A stretch of DNA of 28,762 bases, from positions 1-28,762 of the forward strand of contig JAKSRN010000002.1 of the NCBI GenBank assembly GCA_024403585.1, given 5' to 3'. Positions within the stretch are counted from its first letter, which is position 1. Every line of letters starts with the position of its first letter. Made by a program: the position numbers and the translations under genes. Positions 1-7,379 of this stretch are shown here, one piece after another. The stretch comes from Lachnospiraceae bacterium (GTDB lineage Bacteria; Bacillota; Clostridia; Lachnospirales; Lachnospiraceae). Under the pieces are notes generated by a model. It saw only the letters and a program-made list of their open reading frames with translations. It made no database searches and had not been told where the DNA came from.

Positions 1-3
1 AAC

Positions 4-441
4 ATGAACAAAGTAATTTTGATGGGACGTCTCACAAGGGACCCAGATGTTCGATATTCGCAAGGGCAGAATCAGACCTGCATTGCAAGATACACTTTAG
101 CGGTCGAGAGACGTTTCAAACAGGAAGGGCAGCAGTCAGCTGATTTCATTGGATGCGTAGCTTTCGGGAAGGCAGCGGAATTTGCTGAGAAGTACCTGAA
201 ACAGGGAACCAAGATAGCAGTCACCGGCAGGATCCAGACGGGAAGCTATACGAACCGAGACGGACAGAAAGTCTATACCACTGATATTGTGGTTGAAGAG
301 ACGGAATTTGCCGAGAGTAAAAACAACAAAAACGGAGTTAGCGCAGATTCGGAGCATGAAAGACCTTCACAGGGTCCAGTAGACAGTGACGGTTTCATGA
401 ATATTCCAGATGGGATTGAGGACGAGCTGCCATTCTCGTAG
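4..441 (+). CDS. ssb: Single-stranded DNA-binding protein (SSB)
   Basis: Binds and protects single-stranded DNA during phage replication and recombination. The 145 residues open with the classic SSB start (MNKVILMGRLTRDPDVRY) followed by an OB-fold with the usual TLAVERRF, DFIGCVAFGK and YLKQGTKIAVTGRIQTGSY segments. A low-complexity linker from about residue 105 leads to an acidic tip ending DELPFS, the C-terminal tail that family members use to recruit partner proteins. Length and architecture are full and normal for a phage SSB. The ATG lies three bases from the window edge, so its ribosome site cannot be seen. It heads a run of early genes in the same direction. Confidence is high from motif recognition alone. 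Confidence 0.95.
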   Translation: MNKVILMGRLTRDPDVRYSQGQNQTCIARYTLAVERRFKQEGQQSADFIGCVAFGKAAEFAEKYLKQGTKIAVTGRIQTGSYTNRDGQKVYTTDIVVEETEFAESKNNKNGVSADSEHERPSQGPVDSDGFMNIPDGIEDELPFS

Positions 442-456
442 AGAGGAGGAAAGAAA

Positions 457-1032
457 ATGTTTCTACACAGAGGAACACTGACAAAGATGCTGAAGCAGGC
501 ATACAAGGACGGATTGAAGATTGCAATGGACAATGGCTGGCTGTATCTGGCCGGATTGTACTGGGAAGCAAGTATCAAGAGCGACTTCGTTCCGAAAGAG
601 ACTCTGGGAGAGATTATCAAGCTGACAGGAGCACTTCCTGGAGAAGGAGAAAAGTGGGAGTGCACAGCTGACGGAAATCAGACAGAGATGCCGATTGATA
701 CCACAATCAATCCGGATAACTACAGAATGGGACCGCTGACAATCACAGATACTCTGCAGATCGGGACAAAAGGAACCATTCAGAGATTTGTTCAGGATGA
801 ATCCACAGGAGTTATTTATTTAATCAACAATGTGTTTGTGAATCTTGTGGATAAAAAGAACATTGAATACGACAAAGGTGAATATGAGCCGGGAGATCCG
901 ATGTACAGCGCATATGGAGTGCTCTGGCAGAACAATGTATGCAGACTGAAAGCACATTTCAGAACCGATGAGAAGAACAACAAAATCATGGAAAGCCTGA
1001 AAGGAGTGGATATCACTCCGGAGGTACCGTGA
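457..1032 (+). CDS. Hypothetical phage protein, 191 aa
   Basis: I do not recognise a family. The protein is soluble-looking, with no signal peptide or membrane segment. It has a helical N-terminus (about residues 1-45, containing LKQAYKDGLKIAMDNGW) and a probable beta-rich remainder with many acidic and aromatic residues. A GAGAGGAGGA ribosome site at 441-450 precedes the ATG. It follows ssb by 15 bases and its TGA overlaps the ATG of the next gene by one base, so it is translated as part of the early replication operon. Its place between SSB and an HNH-like protein suggests a DNA metabolism accessory, but that is only context. Confidence 0.75.
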   Translation: MFLHRGTLTKMLKQAYKDGLKIAMDNGWLYLAGLYWEASIKSDFVPKETLGEIIKLTGALPGEGEKWECTADGNQTEMPIDTTINPDNYRMGPLTITDTLQIGTKGTIQRFVQDESTGVIYLINNVFVNLVDKKNIEYDKGEYEPGDPMYSAYGVLWQNNVCRLKAHFRTDEKNNKIMESLKGVDITPEVP

Positions 1033-1379
1033 TGTTATACCCGAAACCGACAAAGAAGAAGAAAAGAAAAGCGCACAAAGCGTCGATTATGCACGGCAGA
1101 GATGGCACATGCTATCTCTGCATGATGCTGAATCAGGATTATAGCTACAAGAAGACATTGCAGGAGCATCACGTGTTCAATGGGCCAAACAGGTCGAGAT
1201 CCGAGGCAGAGGGATTAAAAGTGTTCTTGTGTCTGGAGCATCATACAGCAGGTCCGGCAGCAGTGCACAATAACGCAGAGAATATGCTTTTGCTGAAAAG
1301 GGAGGGACAGAGAGTATATGAGAGAGATCACACCAGAGAAGAGTTTACAGCAGCTTTTGGAAGAAACTACCTCGACTAG
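1032..1379 (+). CDS. Zinc-binding HNH-like (Ref-like) phage protein
   Basis: A 115-residue basic protein (N-terminal TKKKKRKAHK) with an HNH/zinc-ribbon pattern: C27-x2-C30, H46-H47, then C67-x2-H70-H71, and the phrases EHHVFNGPNRSRSE and LCLEHHTAGPAAVH that are common in small phage HNH-like proteins related to the Ref recombination nuclease group. The likely role is DNA binding or nicking during phage recombination; the catalytic assignment is inferred. I chose ATG 1032 over GTG 1029 because GGAGG at 1020-1024 sits seven bases before it and it overlaps the preceding stop codon. The 3' end overlaps the HD-domain gene by 62 bases. Confidence 0.7.
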   Translation: MLYPKPTKKKKRKAHKASIMHGRDGTCYLCMMLNQDYSYKKTLQEHHVFNGPNRSRSEAEGLKVFLCLEHHTAGPAAVHNNAENMLLLKREGQRVYERDHTREEFTAAFGRNYLD

Positions 1380-1977
1380 ACAGTGCGAAGGATGCTTCGG
1401 CGGAGCGCTCACGGACTGCGAGGAGTGCCTGAAGAGAGAACATAGAGCGGACAGAAAAGACAGATTTAGAGAACTGATGAGCAATGCGTTCGACACAGAC
1501 GAAGTGAACCATATGGAGTACGACCTGGACGAACTTGGATTCTTCGATGCGCCGGCGTCAATCAAATATCATGGATGCGAGACAGGAGGATTGTTCGAGC
1601 ACTCATATTGTGTGACAAATACTCTGCTGAGATTAACGGAAGACCTTGGACTCAAGTGGAAGATGGAAAGAAGTCCGTACCTGATCGGGATGTTTCACGA
1701 CCTCTGCAAGTGCGAGAGTTATACATGGAGCAACACGGCGGCGAAGTGGGAGTACAACAAGGAGATGACATTGCCGGGACATGGAGAGAAGTCTGCAATG
1801 ATGGCAATGAGACTGACATATCTCTCCGAAGAAGAGATGATGTGCATCAGGTGGCACATGGGAGCCTTCGACGACAATAAGAACTGGGAGTATTTCACAA
1901 GGGCAGTGAGAGAGAATCCGAATGTATTATATGTGCACATGGCAGATATGATAGCTTCTCAGGTGCATGGAGTATAG
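1318..1977 (+). CDS. HD-domain phosphohydrolase
   Basis: A metal-dependent phosphohydrolase of the HD superfamily, 219 residues. The metal ligands are visible in order: H95 (FEHS), the HD pair H127-D128 (MFHDLCK), H155 (PGHGEKS), H180 (RWHMG) and D210 (HMADMI). Phage HD proteins next to replication genes usually act on nucleotides, such as dNMPs or signalling nucleotides; the substrate cannot be read from the sequence. An N-terminal Cys-rich stretch (residues 22-39: CEGCF, CEEC) may bind zinc, which is unusual for a plain HD enzyme. GGAGG at 1301-1305 is twelve bases before the ATG, a long spacing, and the start lies inside the previous gene, so the true start could be slightly different. Confidence 0.82.
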   Translation: MREITPEKSLQQLLEETTSTRQCEGCFGGALTDCEECLKREHRADRKDRFRELMSNAFDTDEVNHMEYDLDELGFFDAPASIKYHGCETGGLFEHSYCVTNTLLRLTEDLGLKWKMERSPYLIGMFHDLCKCESYTWSNTAAKWEYNKEMTLPGHGEKSAMMAMRLTYLSEEEMMCIRWHMGAFDDNKNWEYFTRAVRENPNVLYVHMADMIASQVHGV

Positions 1978-1985
1978 GAGGTAAG

Positions 1986-2204
1986 ATGGCTTTAGACAGA
2001 AATCCAAAGCACAACGGTGAAGGATATCCGGATCCGACGGCTTACAATGCAATTAAGACTGTGAGAAAGCAGGAGACACTGGAAAGAGAAAGAGACATCG
2101 GAAGACTGATGGAACATATCAAATGGATTACAGACCTTGCCGGATTCGAACTCGGCAGCAGGATTGTATTCAAAGACAAGAAGACAGGGAGGATATATAA
2201 GTGA
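1986..2204 (+). CDS. Hypothetical protein, 72 aa
   Basis: A small charged protein without a recognised family. The N-terminal part carries a short NPKHNGEGYPDPTAYNAIK segment followed by a charged helix (about residues 25-50). The ATG is preceded by an excellent AGGAGG site (1977-1982). It follows the HD gene by eight bases and overlaps the next gene by four bases (GTGA), showing translational coupling. The phrase with YPDPTAY recurs in small early proteins of clostridial phages as far as I recall, but no function is attached. Confidence 0.7.
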   Translation: MALDRNPKHNGEGYPDPTAYNAIKTVRKQETLERERDIGRLMEHIKWITDLAGFELGSRIVFKDKKTGRIYK

Positions 2205-2410
2205 TTGAGATTGCGTTTGAACCACACGACACGATGGGATTTGTGCAGAAGCTGGTAACAGCAGAGCAAGAAGTGAAACTGAGTGGAATATATAAACAGA
2301 TTGCAGGGCGAGAAACAGAATTGCAGGATGCATTCGACCTGAACGAACTGGAAGAAATCGCAGAATATATTCAGACATATGTGAAACACAGAAGACAAGA
2401 ACAACAGTAG
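2201..2410 (+). CDS. Hypothetical protein, 69 aa (GTG start)
   Basis: A small, mostly helical, acidic protein with no recognised domain. It starts at a GTG that overlaps the stop of the preceding gene by four bases. A weak GGGAGG site (2186-2191) inside the upstream gene can serve it. It is followed by a clean GGAGG and the candidate late regulator. Start and size are convincing from packing; function is unknown. Confidence 0.6.
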   Translation: MIEIAFEPHDTMGFVQKLVTAEQEVKLSGIYKQIAGRETELQDAFDLNELEEIAEYIQTYVKHRRQEQQ

Positions 2411-2422
2411 GAGGAACAGACA

Positions 2423-2839
2423 ATGCCGAATGTGAGGCCATTAAACAAAAAGAAATATGGAATCAGCAAGCACGCTTTCATGACGGCTCGCTCGTACTGT
2501 CTGCAGTATCCGGAATGGAAGGAGGAATTGAAGGATACTATAAGTTCAGTGAAGAGTCCTCAGGTCACAGGCATGCCAGGCGCACATAACGGCAAGAGCG
2601 ATCCTACAGGCGCACTGGGAGAAAGACGTGCAGAACTCAGCGAGAAGATTGAGAAGGTGGAAGCGACAGTGCTGGAAGCAGTAGAGGGAGACAGAGTGCT
2701 GTTCAAGTACCTGCTTGAATACGTGACGACAGAGGGAGCGACCTTCTACCAGATGAAGCAGAAAGGAATCCCGTGCGGTTCAACAATGTTTTACAAGATG
2801 AGAAGATACTTTTATTTTCTGATGGCGAAGAAGATCTGA
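2423..2839 (+). CDS. Candidate phage late transcription regulator (ArpU/RinA-like)
   Basis: A 138-residue protein with a basic N-terminus (RPLNKKKYGISKHAF), a middle charged helix with coiled-coil character (about residues 70-95) and a C-terminal helix-turn-helix-like stretch in which GATFYQMKQKGIPCGSTMFYKMRR resembles a sigma-like DNA-binding unit (turn around residues 118-124). Small proteins of this type (ArpU, RinA, phage sigma-like regulators) are usually encoded immediately upstream of the packaging genes of Firmicute phages and switch on late transcription. This position matches exactly: the next features are a promoter, a terminator and the HNH/terminase block. The family call rests on layout plus HTH appearance, so it is tentative. 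Confidence 0.5.
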   Translation: MPNVRPLNKKKYGISKHAFMTARSYCLQYPEWKEELKDTISSVKSPQVTGMPGAHNGKSDPTGALGERRAELSEKIEKVEATVLEAVEGDRVLFKYLLEYVTTEGATFYQMKQKGIPCGSTMFYKMRRYFYFLMAKKI

Positions 2840-2840
2840 G

Positions 2841-2871
2841 TTAATCAGAGGACAAAACTTCGTGCTATATT
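2841..2871 (+). promoter_or_regulatory. Candidate late promoter with extended -10
   Basis: TGCTATATT at 2863-2871 is an extended -10 box (TG-n-TATATT). No good -35 hexamer is seen at 17-19 bases; the best is TTAATC at 2841. That is what an activator-dependent promoter would look like. It sits just after the candidate regulator gene and before the packaging genes. Predicted transcription start is near 2878. Confidence 0.4.
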
Positions 2872-2907
2872 AGTAAGGCCGAAAGAAGAGAATAAGATAT
2901 ACAGCGC

Positions 2908-2937
2908 AAAGGCTCCGGGAAAAACCGGGGCCTTTTG
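2908..2937 (+). terminator. Rho-independent terminator-like hairpin before the packaging operon
   Basis: An 11-pair stem (2908-2918 with 2925-2935, one G-U pair at 2914/2929) closes a six-base GAAAAA loop and ends in four T. The first possible start codons of the HNH gene abut the hairpin. It can end early transcripts or act as an attenuator for a transcript begun at the promoter about 40 bases upstream. Confidence 0.65.
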
Positions 2938-2951
2938 TGATGGAGCGAGAC

Positions 2952-3344
2952 ATGCAGAAAGACAAACTGAAACAGTGGATCGAGGAACTGATAGCGAAGA
3001 AAGAACTCTGGAGATTCTACAAGTCAAAGGAGTGGACGGAGCTGAAGGAGAAGATACTGGAAGAGAACCATTACGAATGCGAGATCTGCAGGAGCAATGG
3101 AATCATTACAAGATATGACATAGATGCAGAGGGAAACAAAAGGCTGCTGAGTACTGTGCATCATGTACAGTTTGTGAGGAAGCATCCGGCTCTTGCATTG
3201 AGCAGGACATACACATACAAGGGAAAGGAATACAAGAACCTGATACCAGTATGCAAGGCTTGTCACAATAAGCTGCATCCAGAGAAGAGAAAAAAACGTG
3301 CATCAGATAACGGCGAACGATTCGTGAATGAGGAACGCTGGTAA
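2952..3344 (+). CDS. HNH endonuclease of the packaging module
   Basis: A 130-residue HNH nuclease. The zinc ligands are C43-x2-C46 and C101-x2-C104, and the nuclease core is the H70-H71 pair with H105-N106 and H109 (CKACHNKLHP). The preceding WRFYKSKEWTELKEKIL segment is typical of HNH proteins encoded next to terminases. In HK97-like cos phages such HNH proteins work with TerL and the portal for specific cos cleavage; that role is taken from the family. I chose ATG 2952 because GGAG at 2942-2945 is correctly spaced before it, whereas GTG 2937 and ATG 2940 directly abut the terminator hairpin and have no ribosome site. An earlier start would add four or five residues. Confidence 0.88.
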   Translation: MQKDKLKQWIEELIAKKELWRFYKSKEWTELKEKILEENHYECEICRSNGIITRYDIDAEGNKRLLSTVHHVQFVRKHPALALSRTYTYKGKEYKNLIPVCKACHNKLHPEKRKKRASDNGERFVNEERW

Positions 3345-3462
3345 TTATACCCCCCACTCCCCCGTAGCCCTTTTTCATTTGGGAGGGCTTACAACGGAAG
3401 AGGGGCACGACAAAAAACCTACGCGCGCACGCGTGAGGAAAAAAGGGAGGTGATGAGACGAG
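3345..3462 (+). other. Candidate cos region between HNH and terS
   Basis: A 118-base non-coding gap whose composition is unlike its surroundings: a C-rich tract (3350-3363, six C then ACT then five C and G), an inverted repeat (AGCCCT at 3366-3371 with AGGGCT at 3384-3389), and an alternating GC block with the 8-base palindrome CACGCGTG at 3428-3435. Cohesive-end sites of Firmicute HK97-like phages lie in this spot and are often C/G-rich. A GGGAGG ribosome site for terS closes the gap. The exact nicking positions cannot be read. Confidence 0.4.
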
Positions 3463-3771
3463 ATGGCACATTCGCAAAAAGCAATTAGAGAATCATTGTA
3501 TGCGCAGCTTCGAGCAAAAGGGGCTGATGTAGCTCACTTCGAAGCGCTTGTGGACGACTATGTAATGTATTTCTCGATGGTTCAAAAAATGAAAAAGGAC
3601 CTGAGAGTAAGGGGCACGACATATCCTGCGACGTCGGCAGCTGGAAAGAATTACGAAAAGGATAATCCGAACGCAAAACTACTCCCGCAGTACACAAGAT
3701 CCATGCTGACAATCCTGAAAGACCTCGGTCTCACCACTGACAAAATTGCAGAGGAAGACGGAGAACTATGA
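3463..3771 (+). CDS. terS: Terminase small subunit, P27 family
   Basis: The DNA-recognition subunit of the packaging motor. The 102 residues show the compact P27 layout: a helical N-terminus (residues 1-45, including LVDDYVMYFSMVQKMKKDL), a mid segment RGTTYPATSAAGKNYEKDNP and a C-terminal helix QYTRSMLTILKDLGLT. This matches the P27-like small subunits that accompany HNH proteins. Its stop overlaps the ATG of TerL by four bases (ATGA), so the two subunits are translationally coupled. The ribosome site GGGAGG is at 3445-3450, with a second GGTG immediately after. Confidence 0.88.
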   Translation: MAHSQKAIRESLYAQLRAKGADVAHFEALVDDYVMYFSMVQKMKKDLRVRGTTYPATSAAGKNYEKDNPNAKLLPQYTRSMLTILKDLGLTTDKIAEEDGEL

Positions 3772-5435
3772 CGAATATCCGGAACATCCCAGAAATTCAA
3801 GAATGGATAGATATCGTTGAGCATGACACATTCATGTGCTGTGAAGAACAACATCTACTGGTCAAACATGTGAAGAGATGCTTCGCATACGAGAATATTC
3901 ACGTTGATCAGGAACAGCTCGGAAAGTACATGAAGATCTGCGACGAATATCTGCCGTTCGACCTGTTCCCGTGGCAGAAATTTGTAATAGCCTTACATGA
4001 TTGCACATACTGGGATGACACCGGGATGCCAAGATGGCCAGACCTATTCGCCATGCTGGGCCGAGGCGGAGGAAAAGATGGAACGATAGCAGCTGAAGCG
4101 TTCTGCCTGACGTCTCCGTACAACAATATCAAAGAGTATGATGTCGATATCTGCGCCAACAACGAAGAGCAGGCAATCAGACCGGTACAGGACTTGACAG
4201 GATTCTTCGAAGAGCCGGCAGTTTCTAAGAAAATCAAGAAGTTTTATCGATGGACAAAAGAAAAAATCGTCAGCATCAAGACGAAATCCACGATAAAAGG
4301 AAGGACGAACAGCCCGAAGGGAAAGGATGGTTTGCGCTCTGGAATCGTAATCTTCAACGAGATACACCAGTATGCAAATTATGACAATATCAACGTGTTC
4401 ACTACAGGTCTGGGAAAGAAGAAACATCCGAGAAGGTCGTACTACACCACAAATGGAGAAGTGCGGGAAGGTCCGCTCGATGATCTGCTGGACGATGCAG
4501 AGGACATTCTGAGAGCAGGAGCCGACGATAATGGACTATTGCCATTCATCTGCAGGCTGAACAAAAAAGACCAGGTACACGATGAGAAAAACTGGACAAT
4601 GGCAAATCCTTCGCTTCCGTATCTGCCGAACCTGTTAGCGGAGATCCGCAAAGAGTACAGGGAATGGAAGAAGAACCCGGAACGACTGCCGGCATTCATG
4701 GACAAGAGAATGAACCTTCCAGAGGGAGGAAAAGAAGCCGCAGTAACTTCCTGGGAGAATATCAAAAATACAAACAAGGAAGTACCGGACATGTCAGGAT
4801 GGAGCTGCACGGTAGGAATTGACTACATGAAGACCTCGGACTTTGCAGCAGTCAATTTCCACTTCAAGAACGGAGATAACAGATACGACATCAATCACGC
4901 GTGGATCTGTTCAGCATCCAAGGATATTCCGAGAATCAAAGCTCCATGGAGAGAGTGGGTGAAGCAGGAAAAACTGGGATACGTGGATGATATTGAGATA
5001 CATCCTTCTGTGATAGCGAATTATATCTTCGAGATGGGAAAGAAATACAACATTTCGATGGTGGCGATAGATAACTACCGATATTCTCTTCTGGCCGATG
5101 CGTTGGCCAAGGTAGGCATTTCAAAAGAGCATGGAAATCTGCTGCTGGTGAAGCAGACGGATATCATCAAGGTGGTGCCGATCATAGACCATTGCTTCCT
5201 GAATGGATACTTCCATTGGGGAGACGATCCGGTGCTAAGATGGGCAACGAATAATACAAAAGTAATCAGATACGGAAAACAGCAGGGAGCCGACAAAGGC
5301 TCCTTTGTTTACGCAAAAATCGAGGCGAGAAGCCGAAAGACAGACCCGTTCATGGCGGTCGTAGCATCGATGGTGCCAGAGGCAGAAATCAAGGAACGAC
5401 CAAAGCACAGGAACGTGAAAACAATTACCATCTAG
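3768..5435 (+). CDS. terL: Terminase large subunit (packaging ATPase/nuclease)
   Basis: Drives DNA into the procapsid and cuts it. The 555 residues have the two expected domains. ATPase: a Walker A-like loop GRGGGKDG at residues 98-105 (K103) and a Walker B IVIFNE at 193-198, with E198 as the catalytic base. The nuclease half has an RNase H-like acid set: D352 (VGIDYMKTSDFAAV), D435 (MVAIDNYRYSLLADAL) and D526 (KTDPFMAVVASM). Size and motifs fit the Terminase_1/YmfN-type enzymes of HK97-like phages. The gene overlaps terS by four bases and is followed 18 bases later by the portal. No truncation is visible. Confidence 0.95.
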   Translation: MTNIRNIPEIQEWIDIVEHDTFMCCEEQHLLVKHVKRCFAYENIHVDQEQLGKYMKICDEYLPFDLFPWQKFVIALHDCTYWDDTGMPRWPDLFAMLGRGGGKDGTIAAEAFCLTSPYNNIKEYDVDICANNEEQAIRPVQDLTGFFEEPAVSKKIKKFYRWTKEKIVSIKTKSTIKGRTNSPKGKDGLRSGIVIFNEIHQYANYDNINVFTTGLGKKKHPRRSYYTTNGEVREGPLDDLLDDAEDILRAGADDNGLLPFICRLNKKDQVHDEKNWTMANPSLPYLPNLLAEIRKEYREWKKNPERLPAFMDKRMNLPEGGKEAAVTSWENIKNTNKEVPDMSGWSCTVGIDYMKTSDFAAVNFHFKNGDNRYDINHAWICSASKDIPRIKAPWREWVKQEKLGYVDDIEIHPSVIANYIFEMGKKYNISMVAIDNYRYSLLADALAKVGISKEHGNLLLVKQTDIIKVVPIIDHCFLNGYFHWGDDPVLRWATNNTKVIRYGKQQGADKGSFVYAKIEARSRKTDPFMAVVASMVPEAEIKERPKHRNVKTITI

Positions 5436-5453
5436 CAAAGGAGGTGAAATGAT

Positions 5454-6599
5454 ATGTCGTGGTTTAGCAATTTCCTGGAAAGGCTATTTCCGACAAGAGG
5501 GAAATTCGGAAGCACAGACGCCGTAATCATAGATATCCCCGCAGAACTGTATTACAAAGAGCTGGCAATATACACAGCTTCGTCACTGATCGGAAACGCG
5601 ATTTCAAGGTCAGAGATAAAGGTATTCCAGAACGGAGAACCGGTAAAAAGGAGCGAAGACTATTTCCTGCTCAATGTATCGCCAAACAGAAACGAGACGA
5701 GCTCTGTGTTTTGGCACAAGGTAATCAATAAGACAATCAGAGAAGGAAAGTCCCTGGTGGTCGAAGCTGCAGGAGCATTGTATTGTGCGGATTCGTTTGC
5801 GGTAGAAAGAGAACAGCCGATACTGGGAAACGTATATTCCTCGGTAGTGGTCGGAAATCTAACGTTCGATAAAAAGTTCACGCCGGACAACAGCTACCTG
5901 TTCTGCCTGGACAACATCAACGTAAAGACAATCATTGACGGCATGTACGACGAATACGGAAAAATCATGTCGGCAGCAGCAAAGGCGTTCAAGTACACGA
6001 ACGGCCGAAAGTACAAGATTCACATCGATGGTGTAAAGTCCGGAGATGAAGAATTTGAAAAAGAGTTTGAGACAATCATCTCAGAACAGCTGAAGAACTA
6101 TATATCTTCAGAGAATGCAGTATATCCGGAATTTGATGGATATTCGCTGGAAGCAGATAAAGGCGTAACACCTAGAAGCTCAGATGATTTTATCAAGCTG
6201 AAAGAGAATCTTTTCAACACTGTGGCAGCGGCTTTCCACATACCACAGTCGATGATGACGGGAAACATTACAAACATGAATGAGATTGTAGGAGCGTTCC
6301 TGTCGTTTGGAGTGGATCCATACGCGGATATGATTACGGAAGTGCTGAACAAGAGAGGAGGAGTCGAAAACTACATCAAGGGAAACATGTACATGGTGGA
6401 CACTAGCAAGATCCATCATAGAGACTTGTTCAATGTAGCGGTAGGTGTGTCCAATCTGATCAGCAGCAGTGTCATGTGCGTGGATGAAGTGAGGGAAGAG
6501 CTGGGTATGGCACCGCTGAACACAGAATGGAGCAGAAAGCACTTCATCACAAAGAACTTTGAAGAGATTACAAAATTCTTGAAAGGAGGTGAAGAGTAG
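5454..6599 (+). CDS. Portal protein, HK97 family
   Basis: Forms the dodecameric channel at the capsid vertex and docks TerL. The 381 residues include the family's early phrase ELAIYTASSLIGNAISRSEIKVF (about residues 31-53), LLNVSPNRNETSSVFWHKVI, and near the end GNITNMNEIVGAFLSFGVDPYADMI, where portal proteins usually have their wing and clip segments. AAAGGAGGTGA at 5437-5447 is a strong ribosome site. The stop TAG shares its last base with the GTG start of the protease. It is a little shorter than typical members at the C-terminus but not evidently broken. Confidence 0.93.
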   Translation: MSWFSNFLERLFPTRGKFGSTDAVIIDIPAELYYKELAIYTASSLIGNAISRSEIKVFQNGEPVKRSEDYFLLNVSPNRNETSSVFWHKVINKTIREGKSLVVEAAGALYCADSFAVEREQPILGNVYSSVVVGNLTFDKKFTPDNSYLFCLDNINVKTIIDGMYDEYGKIMSAAAKAFKYTNGRKYKIHIDGVKSGDEEFEKEFETIISEQLKNYISSENAVYPEFDGYSLEADKGVTPRSSDDFIKLKENLFNTVAAAFHIPQSMMTGNITNMNEIVGAFLSFGVDPYADMITEVLNKRGGVENYIKGNMYMVDTSKIHHRDLFNVAVGVSNLISSSVMCVDEVREELGMAPLNTEWSRKHFITKNFEEITKFLKGGEE

Positions 6600-7366
6600 T
6601 GAAGAAGCAGAAATTCTGGCAGATCACAACGAACCAGAGAACCGCAGATATTAACATTTACGGAAATATCACATCGTGGGCATGGGAAGAGTTGGGAGAA
6701 GTGTCTGCGCATGGAATCAAGCAGGAAATTGACGAGCTGGATGTTGACGTGATCAACGTGTATATCAACAGCTACGGAGGAGAGGTGGCCGAAGCACTGG
6801 CAATCTACTCTGCGCTGAAGAGACATTCGGCAGCAGTCCACACATACTGCGACGGATTTGCATGTAGCGCGGCAACTATCATCTTTGCAGCTGGAGACAC
6901 AAGAACGATGGGAGAACTGTCGCTCTTGATGATTCATAACTGCATGAGCTATCTCGGATATGCAAATTCCGAAGAGATGAGAAAAGCTGCAGAAGATAAC
7001 GACAAGATCAACCGGTCGAGCATTGAAGCATACAAGAAGATTTCAAATCTTTCCGAGGATGAAATCAAAGAGATGATGAATGCAGAGACATGGCTGACAG
7101 CGAAAGAGTGCCTTGAGCACGGATTCGCAACAGAGATTGCAGATTTCGAAGAAGATGACGACCAGACAATGCAGTCTGCATTTGCGACCATCAGAGAAGC
7201 GGTGATTGCAAAGAGAACTGGGATGTCAATCGAAGAGAAAGTAGATGCAATCTACCAGAAGCTGTTCCTTGAGAAAAAGGAACCGGAAGAGCCAAAGCCA
7301 CAAGAGCAGAGGCCACAGGAAGAGAAAAAAGATTTCCTTGCTACATTTTTCAATAATTTGATTTAA
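6599..7366 (+). CDS. Prohead maturation protease, ClpP-like (S14)
   Basis: Cleaves the scaffold region of the capsid protein during head maturation. The 255 residues carry the ClpP fold: the NSYGGEVAEALAIYSAL helix, nucleophile S90 in DGFACSAATIIFAAG and H113 in LMIHNCM, with the third acid expected near the ETWLTAKEC segment. The C-terminal third (after about residue 205) is a charged, Glu/Lys/Pro-rich tail that may serve as a scaffold. The GTG start overlaps the portal stop by one base and follows AAAGGAGGTG. No separate scaffold gene is present, and the capsid gene starts 13 bases downstream, as is usual. Confidence 0.93.
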   Translation: MKKQKFWQITTNQRTADINIYGNITSWAWEELGEVSAHGIKQEIDELDVDVINVYINSYGGEVAEALAIYSALKRHSAAVHTYCDGFACSAATIIFAAGDTRTMGELSLLMIHNCMSYLGYANSEEMRKAAEDNDKINRSSIEAYKKISNLSEDEIKEMMNAETWLTAKECLEHGFATEIADFEEDDDQTMQSAFATIREAVIAKRTGMSIEEKVDAIYQKLFLEKKEPEEPKPQEQRPQEEKKDFLATFFNNLI

Positions 7367-7379
7367 GGAGGTAATAGAC

